Below are positions 1 to 5,225 of a DNA stretch of 5,655 bases, piece by piece. Source of the DNA: an uncultured Emergencia sp. (GTDB taxonomy: Bacteria > Bacillota > Clostridia > Peptostreptococcales > Anaerovoracaceae). Made by a program: the position numbers and the translations under genes. Under the pieces are notes generated by a model that saw nothing but the letters and a program-made list of their open reading frames with translations, had not been told where the DNA came from and searched no databases. Position 1 is the stretch's first letter; each line of letters opens with the position of its first letter. The stretch is from NCBI GenBank assembly GCA_902476665.1, contig CABSEO010000153.1, positions 1-5,655 on the forward strand, given 5' to 3'.

Positions 1-1
1 G

Positions 2-1375
2 GTAAAGAAAACCTATGCTTTCGGGAAAATGACCGAACTGGTGGAGCCGTCTCCGGATAGAATTGAACCTGTCTGTCAGTACAGCGGTCTCTGCGGAGGC
101 TGTCCTTACAGTGAAATTTCCTATGAAGGACAGCTTGCACTGAAAGAAAGACAGGTCAGGGACAAGCTGACACGTCTGGGCGGTCTGAACGAACCGGAGC
201 TTCAGCCTATTATTGGGATGGAGTATCCTTTCCGCTACCGCAACAAAGCTTCCATGCCTGTGTGGACAGGCGGCATCATTACTAGAAAAGGCGGCATCAT
301 GGAGAATCTGGGTGAGCCGGCCGTAGGATTTTACAAGGCCAAAAGTCATGAGGTGGTGGACTGTTATGACTGCCTGATTCAGTCAGAGCCTGCCATGGCT
401 GCAGCCGAGGCTCTGCGCCGGTTTATGGAGAGTGATAATATTACAGCATATGACCCGAAATGGGAAAAGGGGCTGATGCGGCATCTGATCGTGAAAACCG
501 CCAGAGGTACGGGAGAAGTAATGGTGGTTCTTGTCATTAACGGTAAAGGAATTCCCAATGCGCAGAAGCTGGTGGAAATGCTGGATGACTATATTTACAG
601 CCTGCCGCCGGCAGATGACGGAACAGAGTACAGCCTGGAAAGTGTGGTTGTCAGCATATGCAAGGGAAAAAACGGAGCCATGCCGGGCAGTGTTATGGGG
701 GAGGAACTGGTGACCATCGCGGGAAAACCGGTGATTCGTGAGGAAGTCGGCGGCCTGATTTTCGAAATCTCGCCTCTTTCCTTTTACCAGGTTAATCCTA
801 TCCAGATGGAAAAACTTTATGATAAGGCTATGGAATATGCAGAACTTTCCGGAGAAGAGACAGTGCTGGATTTATACTGTGGTGTGGGTACTATCGGTTT
901 ATTTGCCGCTCGCAGAATGGAGGAGGCTTATAAGGCTTCTCACGACGGTGTTCTCGACTATGACAGAGTCGGACGTGTCATCGGTATTGAGACTGTGAAG
1001 GGCGCTGTTCTGGATGCCAATCGGAATGCAGTCATTAATCATATCGTAAATGCCAGATATGTCTGCGGCAGAGCAGAAGAAGAACTTCCGAAACTGATTG
1101 GAGAAGGAGACAATTCGAAAGAGGAACTTCGGATAGATCATGCAGACGTGGTATTCCTGGATCCGCCCAGAGCAGGCTGTGATGAAAGGCTTCTGAAGGC
1201 AGTTGTCAGCATCAGACCAGAAAAAATCGTGTATGTATCCTGTGATCCTGCAACCCTGGCCAGGGATGTGAAATATCTGACTGAGAACGGATATGGATTT
1301 GTGGAGGGAACACCGGTTGACATGTTTCCATGGAGCGTACATTGTGAATGCTGCGTGAAGCTGGTAAGGCGATAA
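2..1375 (+). CDS. rlmD: 23S rRNA (uracil-5-)-methyltransferase, RlmD/RumA (TrmA) family, 5' partial
   Basis: Enzyme of the TrmA/RumA family that transfers a methyl group from S-adenosylmethionine to C5 of a uridine in 23S rRNA (U1939 in the E. coli RlmD case; the Bacillus RlmCD enzyme also modifies U747). Numbering from the ATG at 29: iron-sulfur cysteines C16, C22, C25 (CxxxxxCGGC) and C115 in CLIQ; SAM motif DLYCGVGT at 281-288; DPPRAG from D378; catalytic nucleophile C405 in SCDPATLARD; likely general base E440 near the C terminus. The frame stays open from base 2 to 29, reading VKKTYAFGK-MTELVEPSPDRIEP. This resembles the linker that follows the N-terminal TRAM RNA-binding domain in the family, so the ATG at 29 is probably internal, and the TRAM domain and true start lie left of the window. 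The next gene starts 28 bases after the stop, suggesting co-transcription. The family is certain; the exact target uridine is inferred. Confidence 0.93.
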   Translation, partial: VKKTYAFGKMTELVEPSPDRIEPVCQYSGLCGGCPYSEISYEGQLALKERQVRDKLTRLGGLNEPELQPIIGMEYPFRYRNKASMPVWTGGIITRKGGIMENLGEPAVGFYKAKSHEVVDCYDCLIQSEPAMAAAEALRRFMESDNITAYDPKWEKGLMRHLIVKTARGTGEVMVVLVINGKGIPNAQKLVEMLDDYIYSLPPADDGTEYSLESVVVSICKGKNGAMPGSVMGEELVTIAGKPVIREEVGGLIFEISPLSFYQVNPIQMEKLYDKAMEYAELSGEETVLDLYCGVGTIGLFAARRMEEAYKASHDGVLDYDRVGRVIGIETVKGAVLDANRNAVINHIVNARYVCGRAEEELPKLIGEGDNSKEELRIDHADVVFLDPPRAGCDERLLKAVVSIRPEKIVYVSCDPATLARDVKYLTENGYGFVEGTPVDMFPWSVHCECCVKLVRR

Positions 1376-1403
1376 AGTATCTTTAAAATCTGGGAGGTAT
1401 TTT

Positions 1404-2486
1404 ATGCTTAGAAATTTAAAAGTTTTAGACTTTACTACACTTCTTCCGGGACCTTATGCGACTTTTCTGCTGGCATCCATGGGAGCAAAGGTTACAAAGG
1501 TTTCTGCGCCGGGAAAGTTTGATCTGGTTCTTGAAGGCGGTCCTCGCGCAAGCAATGGAGAAACAGCCAACAGAATCTGGCTTCATCATCACAAAGAGGA
1601 GATTTTTGTGGATCTGAAAAGTGATGAGGGACTTACAAAGATATTGAATATGCTGAAGGCCGGTGAATACAACTGTATTTTTGAGCAGTTTCGTCCGGGT
1701 GTCATGGAAAAACTGGGTCTTGGATATGAGACAGTAAAAAAACTGGTTCCGGACATTGTTTATGTAAGTATTTCCGGTTATGGCCAAGAAGGTACTTATG
1801 CGCATCGTGCCGGTCATGACATCAATTATCTTGCATTATCAGGCAGTATGAGTTATTCAGGAAGAGTCTCCCATGGTCCGGAGCTATACGGTATGCAGGT
1901 TGCAGATATTGCTGCAAGCCAGAATGCGGTGATAGGTGCTTTAGCGGCGCATAACCAGAGAATGCTCACCGGAGAAGGTGCACATGTGGATGTGGCAATT
2001 CTGGACAGCGCTATTCCGTTTAATGCGATGAGCGGCGCAGGTGCAATGCTGAGCAGAGAAAACCCTGAGAGAGAAAATCAGCTTCTCAACGGAGGCAGTC
2101 TGTATGACTTTTATCCCACATCTGACGGCGGGTATATGAGCGTGGGAGCTCTGGAACCTAAGTTCTGGGAAGAGTTCTGTAGGGTGATGGGCCATTTGGA
2201 CTGGATAGAAGCAGGGTGTGCCTGTGAAGATTTTCAAGAGAAAAAAGCCATACTACGAGAAGAATTCGGCATGCATACAAGAGCGTACTGGTCAGAAATC
2301 TTTGCCGGGGTGGATGCCTGTGTGGAGCCGGTACTGTCGGTGACAGAGGCGTTGCTTGACTGGGAAAATGCCAGAGAACGCGGTTCTGTAGTCAATGTCG
2401 CCGCAGAAGAAAGTATTTTCAAGGATGGCAAAAAATATGCGGAAGATGAAATCTGGATTTATGGAAATCCGATCAAGTTCCGGTGA
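1404..2486 (+). CDS. Family III CoA-transferase fold (CaiB/BaiF), probable alpha-methylacyl-CoA racemase-like enzyme
   Basis: A 360-residue cytoplasmic acyl-CoA enzyme of the CaiB/BaiF/Frc/AMACR superfamily. The N terminus LKVLDFTTLLPGPYAT and the segment FRPGVMEKLGLGYE are standard for the family. Three sites match alpha-methylacyl-CoA racemase (MCR/AMACR): H138 in GHDINYLALSG, D168 in QVADIA, and E251 in VGALEPKFW. The H-to-D spacing of 30 equals that of the mycobacterial MCR pair H126/D156, and E251 lies close to where E241 is expected. The length also equals that of MCR. I therefore favour an epimerase acting at the alpha carbon of a 2-methyl-branched acyl-CoA over a CoA transferase, although CoA transferases share the aspartate and automatic pipelines would call this a CoA transferase. 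The substrate is unknown; bile-acid or branched-chain acyl-CoA would be guesses. Start chosen at 1404 because GGGAGG lies at 1392-1397. It probably shares the transcript of the upstream methyltransferase gene. Confidence 0.88.
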   Translation: MLRNLKVLDFTTLLPGPYATFLLASMGAKVTKVSAPGKFDLVLEGGPRASNGETANRIWLHHHKEEIFVDLKSDEGLTKILNMLKAGEYNCIFEQFRPGVMEKLGLGYETVKKLVPDIVYVSISGYGQEGTYAHRAGHDINYLALSGSMSYSGRVSHGPELYGMQVADIAASQNAVIGALAAHNQRMLTGEGAHVDVAILDSAIPFNAMSGAGAMLSRENPERENQLLNGGSLYDFYPTSDGGYMSVGALEPKFWEEFCRVMGHLDWIEAGCACEDFQEKKAILREEFGMHTRAYWSEIFAGVDACVEPVLSVTEALLDWENARERGSVVNVAAEESIFKDGKKYAEDEIWIYGNPIKFR

Positions 2487-2665
2487 GAAATGCATGGATC
2501 GGGATAAAGACAGCTTTGTTCTTTGTATCTATAGGGGGTGTTAAAGATACAGTATACCGTCAGGTCAAAAATTATATGTTTTTTCTGCATGACAGCTTCA
2601 TCGGAAAACAGTCATATCTAACATTATACATTTTCAGCTGTCTGCTGAAATCTGCAATAAAATAA
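2487..2665 (+). other. Non-coding 3' region with several inverted repeats
   Basis: No convincing gene lies between the racemase-like gene and the terminator. The only open frame (60 codons from a GTG at 2483) has no ribosome binding site and overlaps the preceding stop. Seen in the sequence: a perfect 7-bp inverted repeat TGTATCT/AGATACA (2524-2530 with 2545-2551); a 5-bp repeat ATGAC/GTCAT (2589-2593 with 2611-2615); and a perfect 7-bp hairpin TTTCAGC-TGTCT-GCTGAAA (2632-2650). Together with the terminator they could form a structured 3' untranslated region or a small RNA. That role is inference only. Confidence 0.35.
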
Positions 2666-2716
2666 AGCTCCACCTGTTATTCAGTCAATGACAGGTGGGG
2701 CTGTTTGTTGTTTTTT
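2666..2716 (+). terminator. Intrinsic terminator, probably bidirectional
   Basis: The arms AGCTCCACCTGT (2666-2677) and ACAGGTGGGGCT (2691-2702) pair over 12 bp with one G-U. Pairing can continue inward through 2678-2681 with 2687-2690, leaving a 5-base loop. A T-rich run follows (2703-2716, ending in six T). It closes the rlmD/racemase-like transcript. The strand reading the other way meets a T-rich tract too (complement of 2652-2665), so it probably also stops the convergent HdeD-family gene that ends at 2786. Confidence 0.88.
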
Positions 2717-2785
2717 AACCTTAAATGACAGTAATATGTATCTGTTTAAGAATGTTCTGCAGACTGTCTGTCCTGCTTTGACAAA

Positions 2786-3361
2786 TCAGTTCTGTTCCTG
2801 AGGGCCCGGCTCATGTTCAGCAGTCGGCGTGTCATTGTGCAGCATCAGAGCTGTGCTCAGGTCACTGATACCATCGATAACAAGCGCTGCGCCGAAAATC
2901 ATAATCACCAGCCGTGAGGCATCAAACGGATTGACAATCAGCAGAATCCCAAGTGCCATTGGTATAAAAGAAGAGAGAAACAGCGGGATGAGAGCCGAAG
3001 AGCGAGTGCGAACTGCTGTAATAATGAGAGGTGCTTTTCCGATTCCGTCTATCAGGAGCAGAGACCCCAGTACCAGAGGAAGAAAAGAAAGTACTGCTTC
3101 AGGGCGAAAAACGGAGAATACGGAGAAGGTCAGTGAAATCACCGTCAGGAAGAGATCTCCTCCCGATGGCTGTTCGGTTTTGCGGGCCTGCAGATATCTG
3201 AAGAAGTGGCTGACTGCAGAAACAGCCGCACCTGCTGCCAGGGTCCATACGAAAACGAGTCCGCTGACATCGGGAAACATGAGAAGGGGAAATCCCATCA
3301 GCATATAGAGTATAGCAATCCAGACAGAAGCTGTCCGAGTCCAGAAAAATTTCATTGTCAT
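2786..3361 (-). CDS. HdeD family (DUF308) six-helix membrane protein, copy 1
   Basis: Predicted inner-membrane protein of 191 residues with about six hydrophobic helices (roughly 11-30, 33-55, 69-86, 88-107, 121-144, 147-170) and a short polar C-terminal tail rich in Pro and Glu. The phrases LVLGSLLLIDGIGKA and MIFGAALVIDGISDL are copies of the repeated glycine-containing helix motif of DUF308/HdeD. E. coli HdeD is linked to acid resistance; the role here is unknown. The start at 3361 is preferred to the in-frame ATG at 3355 because a perfect AAGGAGGT (complement of 3368-3375) sits 6 bases upstream of the first. The gene diverges from the Crp/Fnr-family regulator, and its promoter carries a class II-type operator. 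The long open frame on the opposite strand here is an overlapping shadow. The protein differs clearly in sequence from the second HdeD-family member at 4524-5138, so this is not a recent duplication. Confidence 0.9.
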   Translation of the reverse strand: MTMKFFWTRTASVWIAILYMLMGFPLLMFPDVSGLVFVWTLAAGAAVSAVSHFFRYLQARKTEQPSGGDLFLTVISLTFSVFSVFRPEAVLSFLPLVLGSLLLIDGIGKAPLIITAVRTRSSALIPLFLSSFIPMALGILLIVNPFDASRLVIMIFGAALVIDGISDLSTALMLHNDTPTAEHEPGPQEQN

Positions 3362-3383
3362 AATAATACCTCCTTATAATTTG

Positions 3384-3401
3384 TCCGGTAATCTGACCGG
3401 A
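3384..3401 (-). other. Small hairpin in the 5' leader of HdeD copy 1
   Basis: TCCGGT and ACCGGA (3384-3389 with 3396-3401) form a perfect 6-bp stem with a 6-base loop. It lies inside the predicted 52-base leader, 8 bases upstream of the ribosome binding site. It could stabilise the mRNA 5' end or tune translation; nothing in the sequence identifies a ligand-binding fold. Confidence 0.4.
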
Positions 3402-3412
3402 AAAGTTATCTA

Positions 3413-3462
3413 TAGCTTTATCATAACGCAGAAAACTGGAATTTTACGTTGTTTGTACAACG
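3413..3462 (-). promoter_or_regulatory. Class II Crp/Fnr-type operator and promoter of HdeD copy 1
   Basis: Reading toward the HdeD gene: perfect inverted repeat CGTTGT-N4-ACAACG (3447-3462), then a -10 hexamer TATGAT (complement of 3420-3425), with predicted start of transcription at A3413. The repeat centre (3454.5) is at -41.5. At the -35 position there is only CGTAAA, no TTGACA-like hexamer, as expected when an activator replaces -35 contacts. The 22-base gap between the GTTGT-N4-ACAAC core and the -10 is identical to that of the promoter at 4404-4452. The sequence and geometry are seen; activation by the neighbouring regulator is inferred. Confidence 0.72.
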
Positions 3463-3530
3463 AAATACTTTTTTATCAGAATATTTTTTTGTCTGGATAT
3501 TGCTGTCAGTTTTCTGTCATGGAGGTATCA

Positions 3531-3566
3531 TTGACAAATACACAAGCCTTTGTTATGGTGTATTTA
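3531..3566 (+). promoter_or_regulatory. SigmaA-type promoter of the Crp/Fnr-family regulator gene
   Basis: A perfect -35 TTGACA (3531-3536), a 17-base spacer, and TATGGT (3554-3559) with an extended -10 TG at 3551-3552. The predicted start is near 3566, giving a leader of about 33 bases. An 8-bp perfect inverted repeat AAATACAC/GTGTATTT (3536-3543 with 3558-3565) frames the -10 and could be a repressor or autoregulatory site. Unlike the two HdeD promoters it has a consensus -35 and should not need an activator. Confidence 0.72.
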
Positions 3567-3598
3567 AGGTGAGAAACTGAGAAAGGAGGGAACCTGAT

Positions 3599-4306
3599 AT
3601 GATGGAGCAGGAAAGACTGCTTTCTGTACTGAAAAAAGGACTGTTGTTTCGGAATATGAAGGACTGTGAAATTGTAGAGATACTGGAAACCTTGTCTGCT
3701 CAATTCAGAGTATATAAAAAGCATACGATGGTGATTCGCGACGGAGACTCTGTGAAACAGATAGGGATAGTGCTGTCCGGAAATCTTCACTTATTTCATA
3801 TAGATGTAAATGGTAACAGCAATTTAATGGAGAATCTGGGCGCGGGAGAATCTGTCGGGCTGCTGAATGCTATCGGAGGATATAGACTGCATGTTTCGGC
3901 TGAAGCTACAGAGGAGACCGAAATGATGTTTCTGAACATCAGTCGGCTGCTTAAAGAAAATGTGCTGACTGTTCCGGTTCAGATCCGGTTTCTGCAGAAT
4001 CTAACTCTTGCGGTGGCGCAGCAGGCGCATCGTCTGACCCGAAAACTGGAAGACAGTATTCGCCGTTCTACCAGGGAGCGTCTGCAGGATTATCTGTCAG
4101 GTCAGTTTCACAAAGCAGGAAGCAGAACCTTTTCCATTCCTCTGAACAGACAGGATATGGCTGACTTTCTATTTGTGGATCGCAGTGCCATGTCAAACGA
4201 GCTGTGCAAAATGAGGGATGAAGGACTTCTTAAATTTGAGAAGAGTAAATTTGAACTTTTGATTGAGATGCCGATTACTGAGGATGAACCGGATCCCAAC
4301 CTATAA
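3599..4306 (+). CDS. Crp/Fnr family transcriptional regulator
   Basis: Cytoplasmic DNA-binding regulator of 235 residues. An N-terminal cyclic-nucleotide-binding-type beta-barrel (about 15-130) leads through a dimerisation helix (about 130-165) to a C-terminal winged helix-turn-helix (about 165-225). HTH: NRQDMADFLFVDRSAMSNELCKM, residues 183-205, recognition helix from about 194. It has only two cysteines (C23, C203), so no FNR-type four-cysteine iron-sulfur cluster. The cAMP-contact signature of CRP (Glu72, Arg82-Ser83) is not conserved around residues 81-101 (GAGESVGLLNAIGGYRLHVSA), so the ligand is probably not cAMP. Start at 3599 rather than the adjacent ATG at 3602 because AAAGGAGG (3582-3589) is better spaced, but either is possible. 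It sits between two HdeD-family genes whose promoters carry matching operators at -41.5, making it the obvious candidate activator. It has its own promoter and terminator. Confidence 0.93.
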   Translation: MMEQERLLSVLKKGLLFRNMKDCEIVEILETLSAQFRVYKKHTMVIRDGDSVKQIGIVLSGNLHLFHIDVNGNSNLMENLGAGESVGLLNAIGGYRLHVSAEATEETEMMFLNISRLLKENVLTVPVQIRFLQNLTLAVAQQAHRLTRKLEDSIRRSTRERLQDYLSGQFHKAGSRTFSIPLNRQDMADFLFVDRSAMSNELCKMRDEGLLKFEKSKFELLIEMPITEDEPDPNL

Positions 4307-4331
4307 AAGGATATGATACAGTTTGAGAAAT

Positions 4332-4366
4332 GCTTCGGAGAATACTATCATCTTCGGAGTTTTTTT
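4332..4366 (+). terminator. Intrinsic terminator of the regulator gene, stem made of a direct repeat
   Basis: CTTCGGAG occurs twice (4333-4340 and 4352-4359) in the same orientation. In RNA the two copies pair with each other through six Watson-Crick and two G-U pairs; A4341-T4351 adds a ninth pair and leaves a 9-base loop. Seven T (4360-4366) follow directly. It separates the regulator gene from the operator and promoter of the second HdeD gene, supporting independent transcription of the two. Confidence 0.75.
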
Positions 4367-4403
4367 ATGATGGAAAGATGACTTTGCAATATTTTTCTGC
4401 TCT

Positions 4404-4452
4404 GTTGTCTGAACAACGGAAACGGAGGCAGTTTCCTGTTATGCTGTAAACA
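4404..4452 (+). promoter_or_regulatory. Class II Crp/Fnr-type operator and promoter of HdeD copy 2
   Basis: Inverted repeat GTTGT-CTGA-ACAAC (4404-4417, centre 4410.5), 22 bases, then -10 TATGCT (4440-4445) with an extended -10 TG at 4437-4438. The predicted start is A4452, which puts the repeat centre at -41.5. The -35 position reads CGGAAA, again far from TTGACA. Half-sites, spacing to the -10, weak -35 and predicted starting A all match the promoter of the other HdeD gene. The predicted leader is 72 bases long. Confidence 0.72.
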
Positions 4453-4523
4453 GACTCAGAGTCAGTAGACGCAGTTATGCAGCGGATACATACGGAGTTA
4501 AAAAATATATTGGAGGAACAAAA

Positions 4524-5138
4524 ATGAAACAGGAAAATGAGCAGAGATATTCTCAAACTGTATATCAGGATAGAGATGCAGAGAAAAAGAAAAACTGTAA
4601 TATGAAAAGGGGGGTTCTGATTGCGGCGGCAATATTAGCGGTCATGGGTCTGACCGCTTTATTTTTTCCACTGGTGGTGGGAACAGGCATTGCTTATTTA
4701 ATAACGGGAGGATTACTGCTTTATGGTATATCTCAGATCATGTTGTTTTTTCAGGAATCGACAGAGGCGAGAAGCGGATGGTCTCTGACCAACGGAATTA
4801 TTGTAATGATTTTTTCAGGAATCACTTTAATCAGTGCACTTCTGAGCAAGACAGGAACTCTGGAGATGATTGCTGCTGTATCCTTCTTTCAGGGTGCATT
4901 TACAGCTTCCTTTGGGGTAAGTCAGATTGCAGTTGCCTTTGCAGAAAGGAAAAAAATATCCGGTTTTGGGTGGGGGATGGTGAGCGGCGGTTTAAGCCTT
5001 TTGCTGAGCTTGTTTATGTGTTTTAATCCGATAGTCAGCTGGTTTACTATAACAACAATGTGGGGAATCTATCTGATTGCAGCTTCGGCAGTGCTGCTGG
5101 TGACAGTCCGGGAAAAGAGAGAAACTATGTGTGCATAA
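4524..5138 (+). CDS. HdeD family (DUF308) six-helix membrane protein, copy 2
   Basis: Predicted inner-membrane protein of 204 residues. A charged cytoplasmic tail of about 28 residues, rich in Lys, Glu and Gln, precedes six hydrophobic helices (roughly 30-51, 53-76, 85-107, 112-140, 147-170, 173-195). The recurring patterns YLITGGLLLYGISQI and FFQGAFTASFGVSQI are the glycine-rich helix repeats of DUF308/HdeD. Molecular function is unknown for the family; E. coli HdeD has an acid-resistance link. Start at 4524 is supported by TGGAGG (4511-4516) 7 bases upstream; a later in-frame ATG (residue 27) has no ribosome binding site. No terminator is visible between its stop and the next gene at 5226, so some read-through is likely. 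Its promoter matches that of the divergent HdeD gene, so the two are probably co-regulated and may work together, for example as a mixed membrane complex (inference). Confidence 0.9.
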   Translation: MKQENEQRYSQTVYQDRDAEKKKNCNMKRGVLIAAAILAVMGLTALFFPLVVGTGIAYLITGGLLLYGISQIMLFFQESTEARSGWSLTNGIIVMIFSGITLISALLSKTGTLEMIAAVSFFQGAFTASFGVSQIAVAFAERKKISGFGWGMVSGGLSLLLSLFMCFNPIVSWFTITTMWGIYLIAASAVLLVTVREKRETMCA

Positions 5139-5155
5139 GGAAGAAACGGCAAATG

Positions 5156-5191
5156 TTGTGGAAAAGCAGGAGTTCTGATATAATAACCGCA
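5156..5191 (+). promoter_or_regulatory. SigmaA-type promoter of the 3'-terminal gene
   Basis: TTGTGG (5156-5161), a 17-base spacer, and a perfect TATAAT (5179-5184) preceded by the extended -10 TG at 5176-5177. Transcription should start near 5191, about 35 bases before the ATG at 5226. The site lies immediately downstream of the second HdeD gene and gives the next gene independent expression. Confidence 0.75.
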
Positions 5192-5225
5192 GAAGAACAG
5201 ACAAGTGCTTTTCAGGAGATAAATT

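Noticed and set aside
899..1342. 147-codon minus-strand frame inside the methyltransferase gene
   Set aside because: Antisense shadow of a gene with clear catalytic motifs; no family signature or ribosome binding site of its own.
1376..1403. Possible promoter or terminator between the methyltransferase and racemase-like genes
   Set aside because: The 28-base gap holds only a ribosome binding site; no hairpin or promoter hexamers fit, which favours co-transcription.
2483..2665. 60-codon + strand frame starting with GTG after the racemase-like gene
   Set aside because: It overlaps the preceding stop, has no ribosome binding site, its composition resembles no protein family, and it is interrupted by the hairpins of a 3' untranslated region.
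2829..3308. 159-codon + strand frame opposite the HdeD copy 1 gene
   Set aside because: Arg/Ser-rich shadow of the minus-strand membrane protein, which has a perfect ribosome binding site, transmembrane helices and family motifs.
3381..3572. 63-codon + strand frame in the divergent intergenic region
   Set aside because: It covers the operator, two promoters and T-rich runs, and starts without a ribosome binding site.
4453..4463. GACTC-A-GAGTC palindrome in the leader of HdeD copy 2
   Set aside because: Too short a loop for an RNA hairpin and no second copy elsewhere; kept only as a possible chance palindrome.
5155..5168. Third GTTGT operator copy at the promoter of the last gene
   Set aside because: Only one half-site is present; the second half (AAGCA) does not match ACAAC, and the position relative to the predicted start (about -29.5) is wrong for class II activation.
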